From assembly GCA_015143295.1 (NCBI GenBank), contig CM026571.1:7444501-7508500 (forward strand): a stretch of DNA of 64,000 bases. Reading direction: 5' to 3'. Origin of the DNA: Tetracentron sinense (taxonomy: Eukaryota > Streptophyta > Magnoliopsida > Trochodendrales > Trochodendraceae). Under the pieces are notes generated by a model, which was not told the origin of the DNA, did not search any database, and worked only from the letters and a program-made list of their open reading frames with translations. This document shows, in pieces, positions 15,602-25,627 of the stretch. How positions within the stretch are numbered: position 1 is the stretch's first letter; the number at the start of each line of letters is the position of its first letter. Position numbers and translations under genes: made by a program.

Positions 15602-16532
15602 GTTTCAAAAACCAGTCAATCTCTGTGAGGAGAACACAAACCCTCCCATCATGAAAAAGACATTAATTAAAATCCAAGGTATCAAAAACTGACTGCTTGC
15701 TCAAATATAGGTACTCCTAGAAGAGAAAACAGAGCCCTCCTTTCACACACTGTAAAAAGTTTTTAGTAAAAACCCTAAGTTATGTCGGAGCTGATCAAAA
15801 TTTTCACAAGCACATCCCCAAAAGTTCAACAGTTAATTTAAAAAAAAAAAACAAAAAACAAAATTTCTCACACGGTTACGAGAAGATCCTCAAAGAAATC
15901 AAACGTGCAGAGCAAGATTTTACAGATACAGGCAAGAAACAGCAATTTTGTTTGATATTTCAATACCAAACATCAGAAACAGATCACAAACATCATGAAA
16001 ACAAAAGAATTGAAAGCAACAAAATCTCAAAGACCCATCTTTCAACTTATCAGACAAAACCTCAGACACCCAATTCAAAATATGATAAAACCAGTTGGAA
16101 CAAGAAAGCATAACCTCGATTCACTTAATTTCACCACAATCTTCAACTAACAATCATCTTCATAAAGGAAAATTTCATAAAATCACAGAAATAACAACTA
16201 AACAGAGCCCAAATGCTGAATCAACTAACCTTGACAGTGAACTCGTGGATCGATCCGTGGTCCTTCTTCGAATGGCTTGCCATTGTAGAATCCGATCTCA
16301 AATGAAAAAACAGGGGTTTTAGGGAAGGAAAGACAGGAGAAGATGAAGAAGAACAGGGGAATTGTGCTTTAATAGACGGAGAAAACAAAGAAGAAGACGA
16401 AATTTGGAGAGAAGACAAAAGGGGTTGCTTGGAAATGGAGGATAATCTCTTAACTAAAAGCAGAGAAGTAGAAATTGCAAAGACGCTGAGATTTCTTCGA
16501 CTTAGAATTAAAGATGAGGAAGAACAGAGCAT
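10668..16532 (-). CDS. GPX6: Glutathione peroxidase (GPX6-like, thioredoxin-dependent), organelle-targeted
   Basis: Six exons in transcription order: 16532-16230, 14742-14666, 12895-12834, 12290-12172, 10965-10798 and 10700-10668. All phases agree, giving 253 residues. The enzyme reduces H2O2 and lipid hydroperoxides; plant members use thioredoxin. The peroxidatic Cys127 is split across the exon 2/3 junction in VNVASQC-GLTNSNY. Cys156 lies in LAFPCNQFG and the resolving Cys175 in EFACTRF; this spacing (29 and 48) equals that of known plant enzymes. KWNFAKF supplies the catalytic Trp and Asn. Cys replaces selenocysteine, as in all plant GPXs. Residues 1-83 are Ser/Arg/Leu-rich with few acids, like a mitochondrial or plastid presequence. 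Met84 (MASHSKK) could give a 170-residue cytosolic form. The gene looks intact despite transposons in its introns. Confidence 0.95.
11094..11303. repeat. Three tandem 70-bp repeats in a GPX intron
   Basis: Units start at 11094, 11164 and 11234 with gaggttggctcaattcaatc and end in aaacaaaaacag. They differ at only a few bases, so the expansion is recent. They lie in the intron between the exons at 10798-10965 and 12172-12290. Confidence 0.9.
12060..12190 (-). repeat. Duplicated exon-end/donor segment beside a GPX exon
   Basis: About 58 bp is repeated in tandem. Each copy holds tatgagaaagnatattttgcacc followed by ttaccttgtcaaa and gatactcagct. The right copy contains the true end of the exon at 12172 with its donor. 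The left copy repeats the same exon end and a GT donor (near 12113) inside the intron, making a decoy splice site. Confidence 0.75.
12984..14529. mobile_element. hAT-like non-autonomous element in GPX intron 2
   Basis: The left end caggggcagagccag and the inverted right end caaaggggcgtagcct match the cagggGCGGAgcc terminus common among plant hAT-type elements. Related left ends occur at about 20219 and 29215. A second element (13038-14095) is nested within it. The internal part after 14100 has two near-identical direct repeats of about 100 bp (14216-14290 and 14300-14390). No transposase is seen. Confidence 0.55.
13038..14095. mobile_element. Nested 1.06-kb inverted-repeat element
   Basis: The ends agggtaaattacaatgacct and the inverted agggtaaattacattaacct begin inverted repeats of about 55 bp. 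The flanks aattata and aattatt share a 6-bp direct repeat. A further GTTTG/CAAAC-bounded MITE appears to be nested at about 13340-13770 (ccgtttgtttcgatg ... aaaactaacgg). The ORF of 76 codons at 13778-14008 has no recognisable product. Confidence 0.65.
15094..15232. mobile_element. MITE with tgtttggttg termini
   Basis: The termini tgtgtttggttgtcgagaaa and the inverted tatgtttggttgccgagaaa bracket 139 bp. Nearly the same termini occur at 62555-62695. It lies in GPX intron 1. Confidence 0.7.
15563..15601. repeat. (TA)n microsatellite
   Basis: About 19 uninterrupted TA units lie in GPX intron 1. Shorter TA runs are at 29808-29838, 30104-30127, 46423-46443 and 48965-48990. (GA)n runs are at 40278-40299 and 42609-42630. 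Confidence 0.95.
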
Positions 16533-16578
16533 CGAAAAACAGAAACAGACAGACCTGAAATGAAGATACTATACGATG

Positions 16579-16586
16579 TATATATA
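16579..16586 (-). promoter_or_regulatory. TATA box of the GPX gene
   Basis: A tatatata octamer lies 47-54 bp upstream of the GPX start codon on the minus strand. This implies a very short 5' UTR for the long, presequence-bearing form. Confidence 0.55.
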
Positions 16587-16622
16587 GATATTCATAGAGG
16601 TCGCATGTGAAGATGAGATTTA

Positions 16623-16651
16623 CACGTGTTTCCTTTTAAGACGAACACGTG
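16623..16651 (-). promoter_or_regulatory. Two G-boxes (ABRE-like) in the GPX promoter
   Basis: CACGTG palindromes lie at 16623-16628 and 16646-16651, about 40-70 bp upstream of the TATA box. Their flanks (acacgtgt and acacgtgg) fit the ABA-responsive ABRE consensus bound by bZIP factors. Stress and ABA induction would suit a glutathione peroxidase, but that is inference. Confidence 0.55.
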
Positions 16652-16692
16652 GAGACATTCGATCGCGTGGCAGAAAGAAATTGTTTAATCAA

Positions 16693-17079
16693 GGCAGCAG
16701 ATCCTCTCCGGTGATAACCGGATTTTGCAAATCCGGTTATCACCCCTAGAGGTCACCACGTGTCTGACACCCATTAACCATGGGTAAGGTTCACCCAACC
16801 CTAGGGTTCACCCACCTATTTTTGGTTTTTTTTAAAAAATAATAATTCTTTTTTTAAAATTAAAAAACTGTTTTAAATATTAAAAAAACTCTCAAAACAG
16901 TTTTTTAATTTTAAAAAAGGAATTATTATTTAAAAAAAAAACCAAAAATAGGTGGGTGAACCCTAGGGTTGAGTGAACCTTACCCATGGTTAAGGGGTGT
17001 CAAAGGAGACACGTGGTGACCTCTAGAGGTGATAACCGGATTTGCAAAATCCGGTTATCACCGGAGAGGATTTGATGCC
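16693..17079. mobile_element. Fold-back MITE, 387 bp, with 8-bp target duplication
   Basis: The left half is the inverted complement of the right half over almost 190 bp (ggcagcagatcctctccgg / ccggagaggatttgatgcc). The 8-bp ttaatcaa flanks both ends (16685-16692 and 17080-17087). Each arm carries a subterminal palindrome (ggtgataaccgg...ccggttatcacc), an acacgtg G-box, and the core ttaaccatgggtaaggttcacc. Relatives are at 18369, 30862, 41425 and 50860. It sits about 160 bp upstream of the GPX start codon. Confidence 0.88.
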
Positions 17080-17099
17080 TTAATCAAAGTCAGAATTCA

Positions 17100-18368
17100 A
17101 ATGTGAAAAGGATCTTATCTTAAAGTTGTTTGTTTTTTTAACACTTTTGACATGCTGATTGGGGTTAGCAATTTGTGCTCCAAGTTTGGGAATAGGGTTC
17201 CCTATTCACACGGGTTCGGATGGGCAACCCGAAACAATCGTGGCCAAAAAATCAGCCTCCCTTGTTCGATGATGTGGGTGAATTTTGGTCGCGCAATTGC
17301 CTTGTTGCCCATCGGAACTCTTATTCATATATTCCTCGCAATAAGGAGACCAGATCAAGTCCCTTAGAAGAAATATGGCGGTACAAAAAAAAATAAAAAA
17401 AGTATGGCGGTAGAACAGATACTAAGGGTTGTGGCATAATCGTGTGACATATATCTAAAGTGAAAAACAAAAAAAATTAGTTATATATATTTATATATAT
17501 ATATTTAAAATTAAATAATATTATTTATTTATTTAAATATTAAGTAATTTATTTTAAGAATATTTCATAAATTTTTTTTTAATAGCAATAATTTTTTATT
17601 ATTTGATGTACATTATTATTTGTATTAATTAATTAATTTTATAATAATAATTTATTATTATTTTAATAACATTTATAGGAAAATCATAAGTTTTTTTAGT
17701 ATTAAACTTATATTAATACACCCAAGAGTTAGAGATAAGAGAAAACTCTACAATAATGGAGATAGATAGAGCTTTAGGATGAGATAGTGGATCCCAAAGC
17801 TCTAAGAGTTGGAGATTAGAGAAGAGTCAATAATAGTAGAGATAGAGAGGGTTTTAAGATGAAATAGTAGGTCTCAAATTTGAACGGTAGCAATTAAAGA
17901 AAAAAGCTATATGTCATCTCTAAAATAAAACTTATGAGATTAGAGAGATTAAATTTTGCAGTGCAAATATAAAAGTTTTATTTTTTTATATTATAGTAGT
18001 AGATATCTTATTTTTGTTAATATCTGTGAGAGACGAATTGACTAATAAAAATTATTTAATTTATCAATGAGTAAGAAAACTTTTTGAATTGTAAGTGCAT
18101 ATCTGATATTTCTTTTTTTTATAAACAAATGAAAAGGAGGGTGGCCATCGCAACTCCCCTACAACAACTTTACTTTTTTTCTTGGGAATTATAGCAACTT
18201 TTTTTCTTAGAACACAACTTTGGTTTCAAGAACAACTTTTTTGGTAAAATTCTTTGCTTCCAAACCTAGCCATTGGCTTTGATAACTGGCCCTGAATGGT
18301 AATGGGTATACTTCTTTTTCCATGTCGGCCGCATACCTTACATCTTTCATCACAAAGCATTGAGAAAA
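17100..18368. other. AT-rich spacer
   Basis: The 71-codon frame at 17152-17367 is less AT-rich than its surroundings but matches no family I recognise. From 17460 to 18130 the sequence is extremely AT-rich. It includes two similar blocks near 17720-17810 and 17800-17880 (agagttagagataagag / agagttggagattagag). No gene is seen. Confidence 0.4.
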
Positions 18369-19834
18369 GAGTCAAATCCTCTACGGTGATAACCGGATTT
18401 GGCAAATCTAGTTATCACCCTTTGAGGTAGCCACGTGTCCCCTTTGACACCCCTTAATTGTGGTTTAGATTCACCCATCCATCCTTAGTTTTTAGAAAAA
18501 GAAAATTAATTCTATTTTAAAAAATTAAAAAACTGTTTATAGGGTTTTTCTAATATTAAAATATTTTAAAAATTGAATTAATATTTTTTTTCTAAAAACC
18601 AAGGATGGGTGAATGAACCCTAAGGGTGGGTGAATCTAAACTACAGCTAAGGGGTGTCAAGGGGGACACATGGCCACCTCAAAGGGTGTTAACCAATGTT
18701 TTAAAACCCAGGCCAGACACTAATCCAATCAAGGGGGTGGGTTGGTCCAAACTGGTCGGACCATCGGGTCAATCCGGATTGATCCAATGACATTAAATAA
18801 TGCCATAAAAATATTTAATATTAATATTTTTTTCCAATTAACAGATTTGGTTCAAGAGATAATTTTTTGGGTGATTCATGAGATTAAAATAATACATAAA
18901 CTCACACACACATGTAATCACTCTTTCTTATTTTTTATCCAGAAAATAAATGGTGGAAACATTATCATGTAAGACACACACTCTAAAATCACACAACCAC
19001 TTTTATGAAACAAAAACATGGGCAAAGATCATCCTCATCTCCAAAACCTATCCTATCAAAGAACATTGTTGATTAATTCTCCATCCAAAGTCCAAACTCA
19101 TTAAACCTAAATCGCCCTTCAACTTCTCACTCAATGGAAATACCACGGATCTCATTTCTCCTCTACCATAAAGTAAAGTAGTGGTGGTGGTCTTCAAACC
19201 CCTTTAACCCAATCATAACAACGTCTGATAAATCCCAATGTTTGATCAGATTAACAAGGACAACAACTATACCAGCAAAATCCAGCACCAGGACGGTATG
19301 AACTCTATGACAAAAGGGAAGAAACTTTAAGGAGACGAACTGAAGAGGAAGCGAAATCGATAGAAACCCCGATTATGAACTAATTAATAAAAAATGAGAT
19401 TTTTATTCAAAATTTTAAAACTAGGCACATATACGAATCAAAAAAAAAGAATGGTTTGATCTCACATCGCATTGGCTTGAGTTCTCTCTATCTCCAATCT
19501 CTTCTCGTTCTTATGTAATCTTTTCTTCTTTTCTAGGGTTTTGATTTAAAACTCCTACTTTTGTTTAATATATTGTGTTTTAAGATAAATAGGACAAAAA
19601 AAATACATTTTTCCATGACCTGGGTGGTTCAACAAAAACCGCCCAGGTCGACTGGGTCACCCCGGTTTGGCGGTTTTCACTGGGTCACCCTGATTTTGGA
19701 ATTCAGCCAATCAAAGGACCAACCCAACCCACTAATGTAACCGGGTCTCAGGTTAACTGGTTCAACCTACCGGTTCGGTCTGGGTTTTAAAACATAGGTG
19801 ATAACCAGATTTGCACAATAGAGGATTTGACTCC
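18369..19834. mobile_element. Fold-back MITE split by a younger element
   Basis: The outer ends gagtcaaatcctcta and tagaggatttgactc are inverted, and the arms match the MITE at 16693. The right arm breaks after ggtgttaacca (18685-18695) and resumes at ggtgataacca (from 19797), after the inner element. Without the insert the MITE would be about 365 bp. Confidence 0.8.
18696..19796. mobile_element. 1.1-kb inverted-repeat element nested in the MITE
   Basis: The ends atgttttaaaacccagg and the inverted atgttttaaaacccaga flank about 1.1 kb. The host sequence ggtgttaacca / ggtgataacca is repeated on either side with one mismatch, consistent with a 10-11-bp target duplication of Mutator type. The subterminal right end is rich in ggtt/aacc repeats. 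No transposase frame is visible. Confidence 0.7.
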
Positions 19835-19839
19835 TTGTG

Positions 19840-20690
19840 AAATGCTAGTTGGCAATGAGTTTGTATCGCCAACTAGCATTTCACAACATTTTAAGGTTAT
19901 CCACAACCAATCGCAAATGAACTTGGGTCCCTGTTAACACCTATTATTACTATGAGGGGGGATCCCCTTTTAATTTATAAGCTATAAGCTAGAGGAAAAA
20001 AAAAAGGAAAAAAATAGCTCTCATAAGCAGGCAAAGCTGAAGGACCACTATTCCTGAAAAGAATAGAGTAAGGTTGTGATTAAGATTTGCTAACCTTTTA
20101 AAAAAAAATTAGTCTGAGTTAAAAGTTTTAAAAAAAATATTTTTCCAAAAACCAAGGTTAAATTGTTGATTCTAAGGATTAGTTAAGCTTAACAATAGTT
20201 CAATTAATAGGCGTAACCAGGAGCAGAGCCAAGATTTTCTAATAGTGGGAGCACCCGGTGATTAATTGAAAATGATAGTAATTATTAATACATTTGTGGA
20301 GAATTATCAGGTAGGTATGGAATATTTTGGGTCTAGGGCCCCCAAAAATTATTTGTTTGTTGATTAAGTTCTTATGCCATTTAATCCATACATAACGTAT
20401 GCGTATTTTTCTCCTTTTTTTTTTTTTTGGTCTAATTTTTTTTTTTTTTTTTTACGAGACTATCTTCTTGCTCAATAACTATGTCCCATTAAATAATTAA
20501 ATAACATTATATAAAAGATTTTTTTTTTCAAAAGTGTAAGGGACAATAGTTGTCTCCTAACCTCATGGCTATGTCATATTAAATAATTAAGTAATATACT
20601 ATAATTTTTTTAGGGAAAACTACCCCTTGTCCATGATTATGCTCAATTAAATATTATCAAGTTAGTATAAAAGATATTTTTTTTAAGGGC
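19840..20690. repeat. Transposon remnants in spacer
   Basis: A short inverted repeat around 19845-19885 (gaaatgctagttggc / gccaactagcatttc) suggests a tiny fold-back element. A hAT-type terminus (ggagcagagccaag) starts near 20218. From 20430 to 20660, three direct repeats contain tgtcccattaaataattaaataa-like text. No gene is seen. Confidence 0.45.
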
Positions 20691-22340
20691 CATAGTCAAT
20701 TGCGATTAAACTTAAGAGAGTTGAATCACACCCACAAGTCAATATGTGTCCTTTTTAACCCAGGTTAATTGTGTATAAGATTCACTAACCCTTAGGGTTC
20801 AATAAACTAACCTTGAATTTAGAAAAAGAATTTAAAAAATATTAACACTTCCATTTCAATTCTCGACCCATTGTGAGTGTAAACTCAAGTTCAATTGGGC
20901 TCTGCCTTAACCCCAGTTTACCATCCAAAAAAAAAAAAAACTCAAGTTCAATTGCAATTAGACAAATTCGGACTCAACGCTCAGGGAGCACGGGCCTCTA
21001 TTCCCATGGTCATGTTTAACAAAATAAAAAATTTACAAAATTTCAATGGGGACACGTTCCCTATAGGCCCCCACCTGGGTCCACCCCCGGGCATAACATG
21101 GACACATGTTGACCTGTGAGTGCAATTGAACTCTCCCCAAGTTCAATCGTGATTGGCTATGATCCGATCTACATTTTAAGGGATTCCTTGTGCTGGTACA
21201 ATCACATTGTTCAATCACGATTGGCTGTGATCCATAATTAATCCATCGGCCTAACCCTTTTACATCAACGGCCGATAGTTTTGGCCGTTAAGTAACCAAA
21301 GCTTGAATGAGAACGAGAATGGAAGCACAAGAGCGTCAAATTTTGATTTAGGGTATAGTTGAAAGCGTCTTCGGAACGCCTATATATATATACAAATAAA
21401 GTAACTTAACTAAATCTAATTAATTAATAAAAATATAGAACAAATTTTACTTTCATAAAATTAAATTCAAATAATATATAAGATGACAGTTTTATTTATT
21501 TATTTTTAATATCCAATTAAAAGAAAAAATGTAGGTCCTATTTTATGGCAACCACACAGTTAACCATTAACACCTATAACTTTAACTGTAAAAATGTAAA
21601 AGAGTAAATAAATAAAAAGAAAAGCAAATGAATTGCAAAAAAAATAAAGCTGACTAAACGTTTGACTTGGACCAAATTCATAATGGGTGAAAAGATTGAT
21701 ATTTTCTCTCACCGTCACTGTCAACCTTGAGAAATTAAAAACCACTTTTGAAACCGAAACCGCCATGATAGATTTTAAAACCGGCGCTCTACAGAATTTC
21801 AAACTGCGCTCCGGTGGCGAATCCACCTTGGGAACGGGAACAACAAGACTTTCATACGGTTTGGGTTACTATTTTGGGGTGGCGATTGGGCCGGCCAGGC
21901 TGGGCTGGGGTAAAACTAGGCCCCAGAACGGGCCTGATCTCAGCCCAAGCACGGTTCATTACAAAATTCCATGCTTTGGTTTGAGATGTGAGATGGGCTG
22001 GATTTTTGCTATTGATTGATTTGATTAGATGGACCAGCATTACGGCCCAATTTTGAATTTTAATAATATTGGCATAGCATATGTTGGGGGCAACCTACAT
22101 TAGTCCTTTGCAATTCCTTTTTTTTTTTTTTAAAGGAACCAGCGGGTGGCACGTGCGAAGCACGTGAGAGCAAGGGAATGAGTTAACGACACCCGATTGA
22201 ACTTGCTAGTGGCATGTGAGAGCGAGGGGAAGGAGTTAACCACAATTAATAGGATTTAAAAGGGGAACGTGTTAACCCACAAGTGTGATTGAACTCTCCC
22301 CAAGGTCAATCGCGATTGGTTGCGATTCTAAATAGATAGA
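20690..22340. repeat. Cluster of MITE half-copies related to 51380-51725
   Basis: Left-arm sequence (gagttgaatcacacccacaagtc ... ggttaattgtg) lies at about 20710-20850. Right-arm ends (tgaactctccccaagttcaatcg) lie at about 21125-21165 and 22285-22320. A SINE-like 3' end with poly-A is at 20840-20940, followed by a repeat of actcaagttcaattg. A 110-codon frame at 21687-22019 is not recognisable. These are nested or broken copies of one family. Confidence 0.5.
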
Positions 22341-23734
22341 TGGTAAGGGGTAGTTTAGGAATTAAAGTAAAACATTAAATCAAAGGCAAGGATAGTTTGG
22401 GAATTAAAATAAACATTAAATCAATGTTTTGTTTTTATATAAGGGTAATTTGGAAATTTCGGAAAAATCATCTAGACATACCTCTCGCATTATAATAGTA
22501 AAGAAAAGATGATAGGCATATGTCACATATCAAAAAAAAATAAAAAATTATACTCCTACTAGTGGGCTCATTTGTTTCAAAGGTGTGGTAGCCCCCTACT
22601 CTTAAAAATTCTTTACTTTCAGGCAAAAACTAACGCTTAAAACTAAAAATTAACATGACTTGTTCAAACTAAGGATAGGTGTTGATTTTTGGCTAAAATC
22701 AAGAAGAGTTGTTGGTTTTTGGCTCGGAGTAGAGAATGCTTTGGAATAGAGCTAGCACGATTCTTTGTTTTATTATAGAAGGGGCAAGAATATGATTTGA
22801 GAGTAAGCTTAGCACGATTCTTTGTTTTAAGCATTTTTCAACAAATTTATATTTTAGAAATTTTTCCTTAGGCGTTGTTTTTTGTATTTACCGATCTTCA
22901 TTTCCTACTAAATCTTTAAACTAAACTTTTTCTACTTATAGTTTTAATTCTAATTAAATTATTTAGAATTTAAATTAGTGGGTCCCACCACCTCGTACGT
23001 ATTATGAGGAGAATCTATGGGTAGTTTCAAGTTCCATTACTTAATCTACAATTTCTAATAAATTTTTTTTTAATATGATTAAAAAAAATTGTAGAAATTA
23101 TTTACTTATACAAAAATTGTAGATATTTAATTTTTTTTGCTAGACATATGTAATTAAAATTGTAAAAACTAATTAAATTTTCTATCAAACTAGGAGAGCC
23201 ATAATAATGAATTTACATTGGTTAAACAATCCTTCATCTACGCATAAGTAAATATAAAGTGATATTTTTTTTTAATCTAACAAAGGTTATAAAAATTATG
23301 AAATATTATTATTTTTAATTTAATTATGCGTGTATACCTTTACTAGTATACTGTAAGTATACATAAGCATATAATTGGGTTTTGATTCTATGCCGAAACC
23401 ATTTACAAAAGGTCTGAGAAATCCCAAATCAATCCTAACTCCTGAAAACCAGTTATTCTTTTTCTAGCAATAAAAAAAAATTAAGAGCAACTGCCCAAAT
23501 ATGACCAGCAATCCATTGGAACTTAGAATGGCAGAACAGCATTTTGACATCTAATAATAGAAGAAGAAGAAATAATAATATATGGCATATGATTCCAACA
23601 CAAAATAACAGCATGATGGCCCTACCTTATTATCTTAATGGAGGACTCCTCCACCTCCTCACCATGCTTTGTATTAGAATAGAATCAAAATCCAAATAAA
23701 TGAGAGAACCTTACAACAATTCTAAAAGATAAAT
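22341..23734. other. AT-rich spacer 3' of the GT47 gene
   Basis: There is simple AT-rich sequence with a direct repeat of agcacgattctttgttttt at about 22750 and 22810. Nothing coding is seen. The last 100-300 bp should hold the 3' UTR and poly(A) signals of the minus-strand GT47 gene. Confidence 0.4.
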
Positions 23735-25375
23735 TCATTCCATTCTGCTCACCCTATCAAGCAGATTGTTCATTGATATAGAGAAAGCATCCTGAAACTT
23801 CTCAAGCTCTGAACTTGAATCTCCATACACCAATCCAGGTAGTAGTTCATAAACAATATATCTCCTCATATTCTCTCTCTCCCTCACTGAAACCTTCATC
23901 AGCCTCTCCACCACATTCACCCTCATTTTCCTCACTTCTTCTTGATCTATGAACACCGAATATCGTCCATGATCCTCCGGTAAGTGCCATGGGTACTGGT
24001 AGTACACCGTGAAAGGATCAAACAACACCGGAATACAACCCGATAAAAGCGAATCAAATACCGATTTCCTTGTTGGGCTGTCCCCCGGAGGCTGTAGGCA
24101 GAATTCCGAATCCATGAACAGTTCAATTATCGATTCAGACTTGTTACACCCACCTGAATTGCAATCAAGGAACTTGCAATACCCATCATCCCTTGAAGTG
24201 CATTGCTTGATTAGAACTGACCTTATGTTCTCCGGTGCACCAGGTCGTGCCCCTCCGGCAAAACTCACTAGGTTTTTACGATTCGATCGGATAATCTTCA
24301 ATTGCCATGAAATGATATCGTCATCCGAATGTGGATGGAAATGAGTCGGGTGTGGAATTCCAATGTCGTTTATGTGCCATGGTTGCCTTTCAATTAAGAG
24401 CTTTAATGGGTTTTGCATTTGATCAAGCTGTAAGAAACTAGTCCCCCAAGAAGAATTTATATTTCTTCTGAAATCCCAAGAGATCTTCCCCAACACAAAC
24501 ACATGATCCTTACCGGAGTTCTGACCCCACGACGGCTTCGACTCGAGCCATTTCACTAGGTCTAGTCCCAAGGTGTCTTTGACATCATTTGAGACATTTT
24601 TGAAATGCCATCTCAAGATATCTAATCCACCATAAAATGGGACATAGAAGAGCTTTGCTTCATTCTCATTATAAACCCTACAAGGATGCTTCAAAACCCG
24701 AGAATGAAATATCGGCTCAAGCGAGTACTGATGAGTTTGATACCACCCTTTTCCAAGCTTCTGAATTGGCTCACCCATTGCCTCATTTTTGAAATACTTG
24801 CAGAAATCCACCCATGGAATCATATCACCACATTCTCCAACCAAATCTTTATTGAATTTTGGTGGCAAATCATATACAAAAATCCCTCTCCCGTCACAGC
24901 CTCCGCGACTCGAACTCGAACTACCCGTCCAAGAACGATGAACTTGTAACTGTTCTTCAACTACCTTAACAGCATTTGCAATCTCCTCATGTCTATCACT
25001 TCTACTGCCATTAATACTGTTCTTGATCACTGGAACCACGTCGACGATCTCCTTCATATCCCCGTTGAAGCGGGTACTTGTATCGGTACTAATACTGTTG
25101 TTGATGATAGGAATTGGGACTTCAAAGCTGGGTTGGGTTCCTGCAGAGAGGCAATAGAGGTTGCTGAGCTTTCGAGAAGAAACACAGACATGAACGAAAG
25201 AACCAGATATAATGGTGGTGGAAGAAGACCAGATGAAGATTAGCATGAATAGGAGAATGGCTGTGGGGATTCGATACAGAAGTTTACATAAGATGGAATG
25301 GAATAGACAATAATCATCTTTCAATTCTACTTTTTTGGATTCTCTGGTTTTCTTCTTTGACAGAGAAATGGCCAT
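23735..25375 (-). CDS. GT47 glycosyltransferase, MUR3/XLT2-clade (probable xyloglucan galactosyltransferase)
   Basis: A single uninterrupted exon encodes 546 residues. Lys/Arg-rich residues 1-20 precede a signal-anchor helix at about 34-58 (IPTAILLFMLIFIWSS), giving a type II Golgi topology. A low-complexity stem follows to about residue 155. The exostosin-like domain starts at GRGIFVYDLPPKFN and includes FYVPFYGGLDILRW, GKISWDFRR, IPHPTHFHP, LVSFAGGARPG, FCLQPPGDSPTRKS and GCIPVLFDPF, all in the order of the family. Known relatives add galactose to xyloglucan side chains in the Golgi; the exact acceptor of this member cannot be read from sequence. Lack of introns and length are normal for the clade. 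No lesion is seen. Confidence 0.93.
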   Translation of the reverse strand: MAISLSKKKTRESKKVELKDDYCLFHSILCKLLYRIPTAILLFMLIFIWSSSTTIISGSFVHVCVSSRKLSNLYCLSAGTQPSFEVPIPIINNSISTDTSTRFNGDMKEIVDVVPVIKNSINGSRSDRHEEIANAVKVVEEQLQVHRSWTGSSSSSRGGCDGRGIFVYDLPPKFNKDLVGECGDMIPWVDFCKYFKNEAMGEPIQKLGKGWYQTHQYSLEPIFHSRVLKHPCRVYNENEAKLFYVPFYGGLDILRWHFKNVSNDVKDTLGLDLVKWLESKPSWGQNSGKDHVFVLGKISWDFRRNINSSWGTSFLQLDQMQNPLKLLIERQPWHINDIGIPHPTHFHPHSDDDIISWQLKIIRSNRKNLVSFAGGARPGAPENIRSVLIKQCTSRDDGYCKFLDCNSGGCNKSESIIELFMDSEFCLQPPGDSPTRKSVFDSLLSGCIPVLFDPFTVYYQYPWHLPEDHGRYSVFIDQEEVRKMRVNVVERLMKVSVRERENMRRYIVYELLPGLVYGDSSSELEKFQDAFSISMNNLLDRVSRME

Positions 25376-25627
25376 TTTGGAGCTTGGATTGTCTGTTCTT
25401 GCTTCTGGTTTTCTAGTGAGCGAAACATACTACAAACGACTCTCTATGATCATGGAAGCACGAAGTATTAGGCTATGAGCGGCTCGCACGTTCGTTTGAA
25501 GTACCTATGGATCTTGGTGGAAAATTTCGATTTGTTAGGATATAAAACCTAGTTGAATTTTTTTTAAAGTTAAGACCATGATTCTTATAAGCCGTAATCA
25601 ATAATTCGTTCCATTACGATTATGGTT
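25376..25627 (-). promoter_or_regulatory. Upstream region of the GT47 gene
   Basis: Only about 250 bp separate the GT47 start codon from the edge of the segmental duplication. There is no clear TATA box on the minus strand and no coding sequence. Confidence 0.3.

Noticed and set aside
17152..17367. Possible organelle DNA insertion
   Set aside because: Its base composition differs from its surroundings, but I could not match the text to any plastid or mitochondrial gene.
21687..22019. 110-codon frame with LEKLKTTFETETAMIDFKTG
   Set aside because: It looks somewhat protein-like but I cannot tie it to any family. It lies among MITE fragments and has no splice-consistent neighbours.
24009..25243. 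Plus-strand frames of 84-111 codons opposite the GT47 gene
   Set aside because: They are antisense shadows of a well-conserved coding region.
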